Shown piece by piece: positions 18,058 through 26,653 of a stretch of DNA of 64,000 bases (the stretch's first letter is position 1; each line of letters opens with the position of its first letter). The stretch lies in contig NZ_CP031728.1 in NCBI RefSeq assembly GCF_008806975.1, forward strand, positions 1,984,001 to 2,048,000. The letters run 5' to 3'. Below the pieces are notes generated by a model. The model was given only the letters and a program-made list of their open reading frames with translations. It did not search any database and had not been told where the DNA came from. The position numbers and the translations under genes were made by a program. Source of the stretch: Cellvibrio sp. KY-GH-1 (GTDB lineage: Bacteria; Pseudomonadota; Gammaproteobacteria; Pseudomonadales; Cellvibrionaceae).

Positions 18058-18207
18058 GGATTGGCCTTTTAGCATAACCAGATAAGTAGAAAAGGCCGGC
18101 ATTATAAAGGAGATTACTTCAAGCGCCGAGCACTTCACCGCCAGCGCACAACCATCTGCCGCTGCGGTTAATATTTACCCTGATCGCATACATTTCACAC
18201 TTTTCTT

Positions 18208-18236
18208 TTGCAAACTTAAGTGCCACCCTCTACAAT
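18208..18236 (+). promoter_or_regulatory. Sigma-70-like promoter for the acyltransferase gene
   Basis: TTGCAA (18208-18213), a 17-nt spacer, then TACAAT (18231-18236). This would give a leader of about 60 nt before the ATG at 18306. Seen in the sequence; not tested. Confidence 0.5.
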
Positions 18237-18305
18237 CGCCGCCCGCTGAGCAAGCCCACTTTTTCCCCAATTATTAATACCCGTAGCAATTCAAAACAGG
18301 ACGTC

Positions 18306-19322
18306 ATGAGAAATATACAAATAGACATACTACGTGCCCTGGGACTGGCAATGATTATTCTCGCTCACATTTCACCCCCCGCGGTCATCCAGCAAATGCG
18401 CAATTTTGACGTGCCCTTGATGGTGTTGATTTCGGGCATGGCGTTTGGGCTTTCGTTCAAACAGGAAGCTTATAATCACTATCTTTGGAAACGAATAAAG
18501 CGACTGGTATTTCCGGTGTGGATTTTCCTCACTGGCTACTTTGCCACTTTAGCGCTGTTAGACCTGGATATTGAAACCTTGTCGGCCAGAAAAATTATTC
18601 GTTCTTACTTATTAATCGATGGAATTGGCTATGTCTGGATTATTAAAGTTTTCCTGCTGGTCGCACTGGTATCTCCGTTGATACATCGGTTTCACAAAGC
18701 AACATCCAGCAACAAAGTCTACTTTTCTTACCTGTCATTGGCTTTCGTAGGTTACGAAATAGCGCGATTACTCTCGCAAGATTTCTTTAACACCGAACCA
18801 GGTAAAATCGTTGAAGCCATCAGCCATTATTTGATTCCTTATTCATTAGTTTTCGCTATTGGCCTACGTCTACCATCACTACAACGAGACGAAGTACTCT
18901 GGAGCGCCGCTATATGCCTCTTGCTCTTTGTCTCTGTAGCGCTGTATTTGTTTATACAAACCGGAGGGTTTGTTCCTACGCAAACACACAAATACCCACC
19001 AACTCTTTACTATTTTTCTTATGCATTGGGTATCGCGTTAATAGCCTGGGTGCTGAGTGAATCCGTGCAACGCTTGCTGGACAAAGTGACGTTGCTCAAG
19101 GCGATTACATTATTTATCGCGCAGAATAGTATCTGGATTTACCTATGGCACATTCCTTTTGTAAAAGTCGCCACCGGCCCTTTTCCGGTTAAATATTTAC
19201 TCGTGCTAAGCGCCGCTTGCCTCATGACATGGGTACAAGTTTGGCTGGTGCACAATTGGGGAACCAAAATATTCAAAGACCACAGCAGCCAACGCAATAT
19301 TAAAATATTGCTAACGGGTTGA
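18306..19322 (+). CDS. Acyltransferase 3 family membrane protein
   Basis: 338-aa integral membrane O-acyltransferase of the OafA/WecH superfamily. It opens with the family motif IQIDILRALGLAMIILAHIS (the R...H catalytic region) and has about ten hydrophobic helices. Members add acetyl or other acyl groups to sugars of surface polysaccharides or lipids. The substrate cannot be told from sequence. It stands alone, preceded by a good promoter and followed by a strong hairpin, so it is a single-gene unit. Confidence 0.82.
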   Translation: MRNIQIDILRALGLAMIILAHISPPAVIQQMRNFDVPLMVLISGMAFGLSFKQEAYNHYLWKRIKRLVFPVWIFLTGYFATLALLDLDIETLSARKIIRSYLLIDGIGYVWIIKVFLLVALVSPLIHRFHKATSSNKVYFSYLSLAFVGYEIARLLSQDFFNTEPGKIVEAISHYLIPYSLVFAIGLRLPSLQRDEVLWSAAICLLLFVSVALYLFIQTGGFVPTQTHKYPPTLYYFSYALGIALIAWVLSESVQRLLDKVTLLKAITLFIAQNSIWIYLWHIPFVKVATGPFPVKYLLVLSAACLMTWVQVWLVHNWGTKIFKDHSSQRNIKILLTG

Positions 19323-19405
19323 TGAGTGACGCCAGTAGCAAAGCAATGTTTCAGTCTAATAGGGCTGTCAGCTATTCGTGAGAATGTACAGCTCTAAAAT
19401 AACGA

Positions 19406-19495
19406 TTACAGCGAATCAACAAAAGCCTGCAAATAGCTTTCGCCCTCAGGCCAATCGCCAAACCACCTGACCCATACGGAAGTTAACCCCGAAAT
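19406..19495 (-). pseudogene. Possible C-terminal remnant of a lost gene
   Basis: A 29-codon open stretch on the minus strand reads WVRWFGDWPEGESYLQAF and ends VDSL before TAA at 19406-19408. An in-frame TGA lies just upstream and there is no start or ribosome site. The amino-acid composition is protein-like rather than random, so I read it as the tail of a deleted gene. I do not recognise the family. Confidence 0.3.
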
Positions 19496-19522
19496 TCAAG
19501 CACTTCTCTAACCCCCCTCCAA

Positions 19523-19564
19523 AAAAATAAATTGCTGCTTGCGGATAAGCAGCAATTTATTTTT
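19523..19564. terminator. 18-bp perfect hairpin
   Basis: Arms 19523-19540 and 19547-19564 are perfectly complementary with a 6-nt loop GCGGAT. A-rich and T-rich ends make it a terminator in both directions. It probably ends the acyltransferase transcript and separates it from the thioredoxin-fold/sigma unit. Confidence 0.8.
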
Positions 19565-19637
19565 AAACCTCGACGAATCCTTTTTGCCGTTTGCACCCAC
19601 TATGAGATTAACAATGAACCAATAAAAAGGTCTAGGT

Positions 19638-20216
19638 ATGAGCAAACGTCAGTCAGGTGAGTTAATAACGAATCGGGTTTGGCAGGATGTGCAGGGTAAT
19701 CAGATTATAATCCCTACCCCCACGGGTTTAACCCATCTGCAATTTCGGCGCTATTCGGGCTGCGCGGTGTGCAATCTCCACCTGCAAAGTTTTATCAGCC
19801 GCCAGCAGGAGCTGCGCACTGCCGATATAAACGAAATTGTAATTTTTAATTCAGGGCGCGAGCGCATTCTGGAAGATATGGCCGAAAGCCCCTTCCCGAT
19901 CATTGCTGACCCACGCAAATATCTGTATAGCGAATTTGGTGTAGAAACTTCGCCGCTGGCGGTGTTTAATCCGCGCGTTTGGCTTCCGGCGATTAAAGGC
20001 GCCCTGAAATTTGGGGTGCAATTGCCGCGCGATCAAGAAACCATGAATGGCCTGCCAGCGGATTTCTTGATCGATAGCCAAGGCAAAATTATCGCTGCCC
20101 ACTACGGTACGCACGCCTACGATCAATGGTCGATTGAAGAATTGTTAAAGCTGGTCGAATTACACAAGATCAACACCGCGATTTTCAAAAACGATAAGGA
20201 GGAATTGGCCGCGTGA
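19638..20216 (+). CDS. Peroxiredoxin-like (AhpC/TSA) protein
   Basis: 192-aa thioredoxin-fold protein of the peroxiredoxin-like (AhpC-TSA_2) group. The N-terminal RRYSGCAVCNLHL holds a Cys-x-x-Cys at the peroxidatic position, and a C-terminal PADFLIDSQGKIIAAHYGTH is typical of the fold. No signal peptide, so cytoplasmic. It may reduce peroxides or act as a redox sensor. Its stop overlaps the GTG start of an ECF sigma factor, so they are one operon. The pairing suggests a redox-responsive regulatory unit; that is inference. Confidence 0.78.
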   Translation: MSKRQSGELITNRVWQDVQGNQIIIPTPTGLTHLQFRRYSGCAVCNLHLQSFISRQQELRTADINEIVIFNSGRERILEDMAESPFPIIADPRKYLYSEFGVETSPLAVFNPRVWLPAIKGALKFGVQLPRDQETMNGLPADFLIDSQGKIIAAHYGTHAYDQWSIEELLKLVELHKINTAIFKNDKEELAA

Positions 20217-20743
20217 AAGCTGATGCATCACTATTAATACGCGCCGCGCAAACCGGTGATCCCGCAGCACTTGAGCAACTGATTGCTCACTGCTACCCGG
20301 ACTTGCGTCGCTACGCACAAAAGCACTGTCACGCGAGCCACGCAGAAGATGCCATTCAGGAAACCCTGCTGATTGCCACGCGCAATATCCACAGTTTGCG
20401 TCAATTGCATTCCTGGTTAGCCTGGATGGTCACCATTCTAAAACGCCAATGTCATTATTTATTCCGCAAATTCAATATCGATATCCACTTAACCGACGCC
20501 GAATGGAGCGAATTTATTGCAGAGACACCAGCGCCTACGTTAAAGCTGGAGTTAATCGCCGCGCTCGAATCGCTCCCATCACATTATTTGGAGATTATTT
20601 TACTGCGAGATTTTGAGGAACTAAGTATCGCGGAAATAGCTGAACAGTTACATGAAAAAATTCCCGCCATCAAAAGCCGCTTGCACCGGGCAAGAACTTT
20701 GGTGCGGGAATATTTATTAAGTGAAATATCGCTAACCAACTAG
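20213..20743 (+). CDS. ECF-type RNA polymerase sigma factor
   Basis: 176-aa sigma-70-family factor. Region 2 is at residues about 10-90 (LEQLIAHCYPDLRRYAQKHC, then AEDAIQETLLIATRNI), and region 4 is LPSHYLEIILLRDFEELSIA followed by a helix-turn-helix. It begins with GTG overlapping the upstream stop as GTGA, with AAGGAGG 10 nt upstream. No anti-sigma gene is seen beside it; the adjacent peroxiredoxin-like protein is a candidate regulator. Confidence 0.85.
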   Translation: MKADASLLIRAAQTGDPAALEQLIAHCYPDLRRYAQKHCHASHAEDAIQETLLIATRNIHSLRQLHSWLAWMVTILKRQCHYLFRKFNIDIHLTDAEWSEFIAETPAPTLKLELIAALESLPSHYLEIILLRDFEELSIAEIAEQLHEKIPAIKSRLHRARTLVREYLLSEISLTN

Positions 20744-20755
20744 GTCGGAATTTCT

Positions 20756-21175
20756 TTAGTGATTCGCCGCTGGCGCTAAGGACTCATCCCAAAAAGTGGC
20801 TTCAATTTTATGACCATCCAGGTCGCGCAGGAAACAGCCGTAATAGGCATCGCTGTACAAGGGGCGCGGACCGGGTGGGCCATCGCAGGTCGCACCTGCT
20901 GCGATGGCAGCATCATAAAACGCGTGTACCTGCGCTTTATTTTCCGCAACAAACGCAAAATGAGTACCGTTACCCACAGCGGCGGGGTTTCCATCAATCG
21001 GAGTTTGCACCCAAAACTCCGGATAGTAACGACCAAACGCAGTAGCACCGGGGAAATCCATCAACATGTGAATATCCAGAGAAGCCAATACGTGCTGATA
21101 AAAAGCGCGCGCTTTTTCAAAATCATTTGTCCCGATAGATACATGGGACATAATTGAGGGATTTACGTTGTTCAT
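20756..21175 (-). CDS. VOC family (glyoxalase/bleomycin-resistance) protein
   Basis: 139-aa protein with the two-module VOC fold. It has MSHVSIGTNDFEKARAFYQH at the start and DAYYGCFLRDLDGHKIEATF at the end, with His and Glu residues placed for metal binding. Members include lyases and dioxygenases; substrate unknown. AGGAG lies 5 nt upstream of the ATG at 21175. It is convergent with the sigma factor gene. Confidence 0.82.
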   Translation of the reverse strand: MNNVNPSIMSHVSIGTNDFEKARAFYQHVLASLDIHMLMDFPGATAFGRYYPEFWVQTPIDGNPAAVGNGTHFAFVAENKAQVHAFYDAAIAAGATCDGPPGPRPLYSDAYYGCFLRDLDGHKIEATFWDESLAPAANH

Positions 21176-21269
21176 AAAAACTCCTGTTCATTGATATGGA
21201 TTTTCGCTGAGTTGCACTTTCATCCACGCAATGTACAGGAGCTTTTCGTCTGAACCTGTCAGTAGCACA

Positions 21270-21828
21270 TCATTCGTGCGTTAGATTTTGTAAACGCGAT
21301 TGATTAACGACAACCAATTTCGCACACCGCACCAACCACATCACACCAGTTTTTAATCGCAACGCAGCGCGCGAAACCGGTTTGGCAGCGCACACGGGAT
21401 GACGCAATAAAATTTGTGCCGCCGCAATATCGCCCACCTGTAAGTTTCGCCGCGCCAAGTGCATTACATGAGCAGCGCGACAGGATTCTATATCGCGTTT
21501 TTGCCACTCGGGTACTGAATCGCGCAGCGCTAATGTACCCAGGCGTTGACTGAACGGACACTCGGTTTTAGGTACGTGACGAACACAGGCGCGGTTGTCG
21601 CTATCCAGGTGATAAAAGGCTAATACTTTGGGATCGTAGGCGATGGGGTGCGCAAATGCGGCGCGAAATAAAAAATCCTGATCCTCACCCATGGGTTCAC
21701 CCAGAGGGAAACCGCCCAGGCTTTCAAATAGGTGGCGACGCACAACTAATGACGACATGGTTACCGGTAAATCGCCCTGTTGGTTGCGAATTGCATTGAA
21801 TACCCAGTGGAAATTTGAAGGCATAGCA
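21270..21828 (-). pseudogene. Glycosyltransferase family 2, C-terminal fragment A
   Basis: Leftward frame of about 185 codons covering only the C-terminal half of a GT2 enzyme: SSLVVRRHLFESLGGFPLG followed by EPMGEDQDFLFRAAFA, the second-half acceptor-binding/ED motif. The N-terminal donor-binding half (DxD region) is absent. The upstream edge meets the 5' edge of fragment B at about 21828 on the opposite strand. A GTG at 21839 could start translation, but it is inside the neighbouring fragment's sequence. I therefore call it a remnant. Confidence 0.65.
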
Positions 21829-22200
21829 GAGCCCCTCACCTACTACCGCGTCAATGATGGTGGATTATCTGCGAACATTCAAAAACAGAAAAATTCCTGG
21901 GATGAAGCAATGCGCAAAAACCTGCGCGGTCACGAAGGATTTTTCAAACACTGGCTACCGCTGGCAGAAGCTTACCAAAAACGCTACCTCGCGCGCCGAG
22001 CGGTACAATCCGGCGCAGGCTTGCAAGCCCTGGCGCTAATTCATCAAGCACTGGTTACTGATCCACGCATACTCGTACAGGAGCCTTCACGCACCTTGGT
22101 AACTTACGCCTGTTGCTGGCTAAGCACCCTGCCTCGCCAACTCTTTAAAGTAATACAGTCCTCAGGCATGTGGTTTTTGGGGCGCTATAAAATTTCGTAA
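21824..22200 (+). pseudogene. Glycosyltransferase, C-terminal fragment B
   Basis: Rightward frame of about 125 codons beginning IAEPLTYYRVNDGGLSANIQ, the typical C-terminal segment of a GT2 enzyme, followed by a helical tail ending WFLGRYKIS. The N-terminal catalytic part is missing. The open frame continues upstream into sequence that is coding on the other strand, so the 5' part is not its own. Together with fragment A this is a head-to-head scar of two broken genes. Confidence 0.6.
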
Positions 22201-22219
22201 TTCAATGTTGAGAATTCGT

Positions 22220-22247
22220 AAAAAAAGCCCCGGCATATAGTCGGGGC
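22220..22247 (-). terminator. Terminator of the di-haem protein gene
   Basis: GCCCCG (22227-22232) and CGGGGC (22242-22247) with a 9-nt loop. On the minus strand the stem is followed by seven T residues (22226-22220). It lies 40 nt after the stop of the large di-haem gene. Confidence 0.8.
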
Positions 22248-22287
22248 AAAGGACAGCTACTTATGACCTAAGCAGCAGATTGAAAAA

Positions 22288-25107
22288 TTACAGCGATTCC
22301 AGGAAACGCAATACATCCTGCTTTTGTGAGGCCGATAATGCTTGATAGGCATTTTTAGCGGCTTGGCCTTCACCGCCGTGCCAGAGGATTGCTTCTTCAA
22401 TGGTGCGCGCGCGGCCATCGTGTAAATAGCTGTGTACAGGTGTACAGACTTGTGCACCTTGCGCTGCATTGGTCACACCGCCCGTTACACAGGCTGACAA
22501 ACCTAGCCCCCACAAAGGTGCGGTACGCCATTCAGCGCCGCTCGCTTGACCCTCACCCAAATTGTCTGCCATATCAGCGCCCATATCGTGCAGTAACAGA
22601 TCGGTGTAGGGCTTGATGGTTTGACTGCGCAATTCGCCCAGTGGATGGTATTGACTGGTCACCTGTTGCGGCGTGTGGCAAGCAACACAACCGATAGAGG
22701 TGAATTGTGTTTCGCCGCGCTGCACTGCTACATCATTAAGATTGCGTTGCGGACGCACACCGAGGGTTGAAATATATTTCACCAAATTATTTAAATGCGT
22801 ATCCGATAACTCAGAGCCACTGCTGCCGCAATCGGTTTGCGCCGCACCGCAATCCGGATTAGGTAATACACTGGTCATCACCCCCATATCGGAATTAAAC
22901 GCCGCAGCGATTTGATGCTTCACACTGGTGGTTCCGGCTTTGTAGCCAAAGCGGCCCAAACGGGTTTGACCCGCTGGATCTAAAACACGATTGGCGCGGC
23001 CGGAAATGCCATCACCGTTTGCATCGTTGATATCTTCTTTTGCAAGAATTGCCGACTCAGGAATTGCTTCCAATAAACCCATACCAACCAATTGCGGTGC
23101 AACTCGCGCTGAAAAACGCGCGGGAGCTACGCCACTGAATTGATAATTAGGTTTACGTAATCCGTTGGATTCACTCCAGAAGGCGATTGATACCTGGCCT
23201 TCACTGGCAACACCATTGGCGGATTTTGGTTGCAGTGAGCGGCCAAGGTTTGGATGCGGGTTGCCATTGGCGTCCGCCACTTTAAATACCCATTTCTCCA
23301 AGGGTTGACCAACCGGTGCAGGTGCCGCGCGACCATTGCGTACATGGCAACCGGCGCAACGATCATGCACATAATGTGGCCCGGCTTTTCCAACGGTATC
23401 GGCGAATGTGCCGTTATCGGCAACGTGTTCATCGTGCGACCCATCAACAAAGGATGCGTGATGCACGCGGCGACCTAACACAAACGGCTGACCATTTTGC
23501 GATGCAAGGTTCGTGGCCATTTGGATAAAGTGATTATCCGGTTCGTTGGAGTGGTTATAGGGAAGCGTTGTCTTACCACCAAGCCAGGCTTTCTCGGGAA
23601 TTTTTACCGAATCTTTTCGGCCACCGATATTACCGAAGGGCCCGGTGATATCCCAAGGTACCAAACCTTCACCCACAATATATAAATAAGTGGTGCCGTA
23701 ATACGCCGAGCGACCGTGGGGCACTGTGTGATCCAGAAATTGACTCAATTCAAATTCAAGTTTATCGCCGATTTGAATGTTGCGTCCTTCACGTGCGTTG
23801 TAGCTGCGCTCTTTGTAGTAATTTAAATTATCAATCACATTCATGGTGCCGTTGTCGTAATACTCGGCAACCGTTCCTACACCGCGATAGAACCAGCGAT
23901 TTTCTGCTTCGGTGTCGTTCAGCTTAAATTGTGTTCGTACATTCATACGTACAGTCGTGCCACCTTTGGCAACGTAGTCCACTATTTCTATTTCCGCCGT
24001 GCGATGCTCCCAATAGAAACTGAGGAAATGATCGTAAGCCTGGAACTGATCTTCTTTCGCGTGACGATCGCGGCCGCGATCTGCAATGCGAGTTACCAAG
24101 GCATCGCCGCGATCAAATTGGATTGCGCCTTCAAGGACAGTCGATGAATTGTATAACGGTACAATGCTGCCTAAATTTGCAGCCGACGAACTGGACGGCG
24201 CGACTGAAGCAACCGCAGAACTGCGTGATGAACTGGATGGCATCACTGAAGCCGCTAGCGAACTGCGCGACGAACTCGATAGCGGAGCACTTGAGCGCGA
24301 CGAACTTGAGGGCACAACACTTGCGGGAGTTGAGCTTGAAGGCGTTGCACTGACAGAATAATTCAGCCAAGACGTATCCTGCCCTACACCGGCGCGAATT
24401 ATGGTGAAGTTGATACTCACCACATCCGTGCTCTTTAAATTGGCAATGTCATAAGTCCAATTGCCACCTGAAACACTCATGCGCACATTTTGTTGCGCAC
24501 CACCATTAATGCGGTAGTGAATATCGGCAATGTCCGCCTGATTTACCGTTGCGCGCAGTGTGGTGCTATTGAGTGTGGTGACACAGCCCTGATTGCAATT
24601 GCCAGCGCTTGATGAAGAGGTTGCGGGCAAAGAACCATACACATCCATTTCAAAAATCGAATAGCCCCAATTATTGCCCGTGCTGCGCGTTAACGCATTC
24701 ATACGCACATAGCGGTAGGTGCCGCTAATGCCCACAGTATCGGTACGGTTGCCAAAGGTGCCGCCGGTACGCAGGCTCATTTGGGTCCAGGTAGAATTGT
24801 TGTTGGAGCCGAGCAATTCATAACTCGCGGCGTTGGCCGCTTCCCAATTAATCACCACTTGATTGAGCGCATAAGCCTGACCCAAATCGAGCGTGAGTGA
24901 ACTGGGTGAAACACCGTGGTTAGATTCCCAACGCGTTGTCGCATTGTTATCAATTGCCAAACTGGCGGGTTGTAGATTAGTACTTCCAGTGGCACTAACA
25001 GGGTTGATGTTGATGGTTTGTGCGTTTGCTATTTGCGAACAAAGGCCGGTACTGGCCAAAGCCATAAATAACCAAACAGCCCTGAAGCTGAGCGGTAGTA
25101 AGTGCAT
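22288..25107 (-). CDS. Secreted di-haem oxidoreductase with carbohydrate-binding-type modules
   Basis: About 939 aa from the ATG at 25107, which gives a clean signal peptide ending near QIANAQ. Domains in order: a discoidin/F5-8 type C (CBM32-like) module (about 30-160), a second beta module (about 170-255, DIHYRINGGAQQNVRM, resembling CBM56), a poly-Ser linker with repeated PSSSSRSS (about 260-320), and a C-terminal DHOR-type (DUF1111) di-haem domain. The two haem sites are CAGCH at 584-588 and CVACH at 807-811. DHOR proteins resemble cytochrome c peroxidases. The modules suggest it works on or near extracellular polysaccharide, possibly in electron transfer to oxidative enzymes; that is inference. 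Confidence 0.87.
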   Translation of the reverse strand: MHLLPLSFRAVWLFMALASTGLCSQIANAQTININPVSATGSTNLQPASLAIDNNATTRWESNHGVSPSSLTLDLGQAYALNQVVINWEAANAASYELLGSNNNSTWTQMSLRTGGTFGNRTDTVGISGTYRYVRMNALTRSTGNNWGYSIFEMDVYGSLPATSSSSAGNCNQGCVTTLNSTTLRATVNQADIADIHYRINGGAQQNVRMSVSGGNWTYDIANLKSTDVVSINFTIIRAGVGQDTSWLNYSVSATPSSSTPASVVPSSSSRSSAPLSSSSRSSLAASVMPSSSSRSSAVASVAPSSSSAANLGSIVPLYNSSTVLEGAIQFDRGDALVTRIADRGRDRHAKEDQFQAYDHFLSFYWEHRTAEIEIVDYVAKGGTTVRMNVRTQFKLNDTEAENRWFYRGVGTVAEYYDNGTMNVIDNLNYYKERSYNAREGRNIQIGDKLEFELSQFLDHTVPHGRSAYYGTTYLYIVGEGLVPWDITGPFGNIGGRKDSVKIPEKAWLGGKTTLPYNHSNEPDNHFIQMATNLASQNGQPFVLGRRVHHASFVDGSHDEHVADNGTFADTVGKAGPHYVHDRCAGCHVRNGRAAPAPVGQPLEKWVFKVADANGNPHPNLGRSLQPKSANGVASEGQVSIAFWSESNGLRKPNYQFSGVAPARFSARVAPQLVGMGLLEAIPESAILAKEDINDANGDGISGRANRVLDPAGQTRLGRFGYKAGTTSVKHQIAAAFNSDMGVMTSVLPNPDCGAAQTDCGSSGSELSDTHLNNLVKYISTLGVRPQRNLNDVAVQRGETQFTSIGCVACHTPQQVTSQYHPLGELRSQTIKPYTDLLLHDMGADMADNLGEGQASGAEWRTAPLWGLGLSACVTGGVTNAAQGAQVCTPVHSYLHDGRARTIEEAILWHGGEGQAAKNAYQALSASQKQDVLRFLESL

Positions 25108-25671
25108 GTGATCTTGCCTCTCATTTAGATTTATTGTTGTTAAATTATTGTCATTAGTTGTTTGACACGAGATTGCCCTGCGGACAGCGAGACGGGAGCA
25201 ACGGTTGATTTCATTCAATCCGCATTTTTATAAGCAGCTTCCTTTGCTGGTATGCACTACCCCATTTACGACAAGCCCCGCTGGAAATAGCGCAGGCATT
25301 GGTTAAACAGGATTTTTTAAATTTATGTAATAGCGCAGCAACAGAGTGTAGGAAGTGCAAATGAAGGTGTCGTCCCACTATAGGGATGACAATAAAGTGA
25401 CTATCAAAAAGCCGATTGCGAACGGCAAAAACAGATCCAGCGCACAAAACTTATCGCTGTTACAACCAAAATCAATCACTTAGGCAGCACGCCGGGCAAC
25501 AATTCAAACGGGTGCCAGTTGCCATTTACGGTGAAGTGGCACCTTCCATCCCAGCTAGTTTTTAATCTGACCACATCCCGCCAACGCCATTTTCAGCTGT
25601 CATAAAAGCTCAATACTTTCGTGATTTTATTAAGGAAGCTTGATTGAAAAGAAAACGGCGGAGACACCATC
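25108..25671. other. 564-nt gap between divergent genes
   Basis: I see no convincing gene. It holds a near-perfect repeat TGTCGTCCC/GGGATGACA (from 25368) and an inverted repeat GTGCCA/TGGCAC (25512-25517 and 25537-25542), which could be operators for the flanking divergent genes. A 78-codon minus-strand frame here has no ribosome site and no protein-like pattern. Confidence 0.4.
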
Positions 25672-26610
25672 ATGCAAGCAACAGTCTTTGCTCAGGAGAC
25701 CTGGGCACCAGAGAATATCGGTGTGGTAATTACCACTTACAACCAACCCGAATGGCTGGAAAAAGTACTACTGGGTTATGAGGCGCAAACATTTTCTGAC
25801 TTCCGCATTCTCATCGCTGACGACGGTTCCGGCGAGGCGACTCGCTCAATCATTGAAACGGCAAAGCGACGCGGCAAGCTGAACATCGAGCATGTGTGGC
25901 ACGCAGACCAGGGTTTTCGGAAATGTCAGATTCTCAATAAAGTTATTTTCCAAACCGATTGCGATTATTTGATTTTTACCGATGGCGATTGCATCCCCGA
26001 GCCAGAGTTTGTTGCGCAGCACCGGCAGCTGGCGCAGCCAGGGTACTTTCTTTCTGGTGGCTACGTAAAATTAACCATGCCAGTTTCCAAAACCATTAAT
26101 GCCCAGGACATTTCTGCAGGCAACCCATTCTCCATTAATTGGCTCACCCGCAACGGCCAACCCAGAAGCCATAAATTATGGAAACTGGTTAAGCCACAGT
26201 GGCTAAAAATTCTACTCAATGAAATCACCCCCACCAAAGCCACCTGGAACGGTATGAACAGCTCAACCTGGACCGAGGCAATTCGCGCCTGCAACGGCTT
26301 TAATGAAGATATGCAATACGGCGGACTGGACCGAGAACTGGGTGAGCGCTTGTACAATGCAGGATTAAAAGGCAAGCAGGTGCGCTACAGTATTAGCTGC
26401 CTGCACCTGGACCATCCACGTGCGTATGACAACCCGCAAACCTGGGCAAAGAACTACGCGATTCGCGCCGAGGTAAAGCGCTTGGGTCTTTATTGGACAC
26501 CCAATGGAATTAGCAAAACCTCACTCCCTGTGGAAGCATTTGCAATCAACCCACCAAGCACAAAACCCCGTCAGATAAGCATCCAAAAACCGGCGCCAGC
26601 AATCAGCTAA
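25672..26610 (+). CDS. Glycosyltransferase family 2
   Basis: 312-aa GT2 enzyme with a GT-A fold. The donor-binding N-terminus is VVITTYNQPEWLEKVL with DDGSGEATRS, the metal-binding acidic motif is FTDGDCIPEPEF, and a C-terminal galactosyltransferase-like region holds NEDMQYGGLDRELGERL. It probably adds a hexose to a surface glycan; acceptor unknown. No membrane segment, so cytoplasmic. It is convergent with the next glycosyltransferase-like gene. Confidence 0.85.
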   Translation: MQATVFAQETWAPENIGVVITTYNQPEWLEKVLLGYEAQTFSDFRILIADDGSGEATRSIIETAKRRGKLNIEHVWHADQGFRKCQILNKVIFQTDCDYLIFTDGDCIPEPEFVAQHRQLAQPGYFLSGGYVKLTMPVSKTINAQDISAGNPFSINWLTRNGQPRSHKLWKLVKPQWLKILLNEITPTKATWNGMNSSTWTEAIRACNGFNEDMQYGGLDRELGERLYNAGLKGKQVRYSISCLHLDHPRAYDNPQTWAKNYAIRAEVKRLGLYWTPNGISKTSLPVEAFAINPPSTKPRQISIQKPAPAIS

Positions 26611-26627
26611 CGCCAAACCCCCGACCG

Positions 26628-26653
26628 GCAGTAACTGCCCTGGTGGTTACTGC
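26628..26653. terminator. Inverted repeat between convergent genes
   Basis: GCAGTAAC (26628-26635) and GTTACTGC (26646-26653), with the right arm touching the stop codon of the minus-strand gene. It may end transcripts from both sides. There is no clear T-run, so confidence is low. Confidence 0.35.

Larger units (their letters stand above)
19323..19637. other. 315-nt gap with a gene remnant and a hairpin
   Basis: No intact gene. It holds a short minus-strand frame that looks like a decayed gene end (19406-19495) and an 18-bp perfect hairpin (19523-19564), both listed separately. Confidence 0.6.

Noticed and set aside
16483..18072. 529-codon open frame on the + strand opposite gltX
   Set aside because: It lies fully antisense to a well-conserved synthetase and arises from its codon bias; no ribosome site or known fold.
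25211..25447. 78-codon minus-strand frame upstream of the di-haem gene
   Set aside because: No ribosome site, no conserved pattern, in an AT-rich spacer with inverted repeats.
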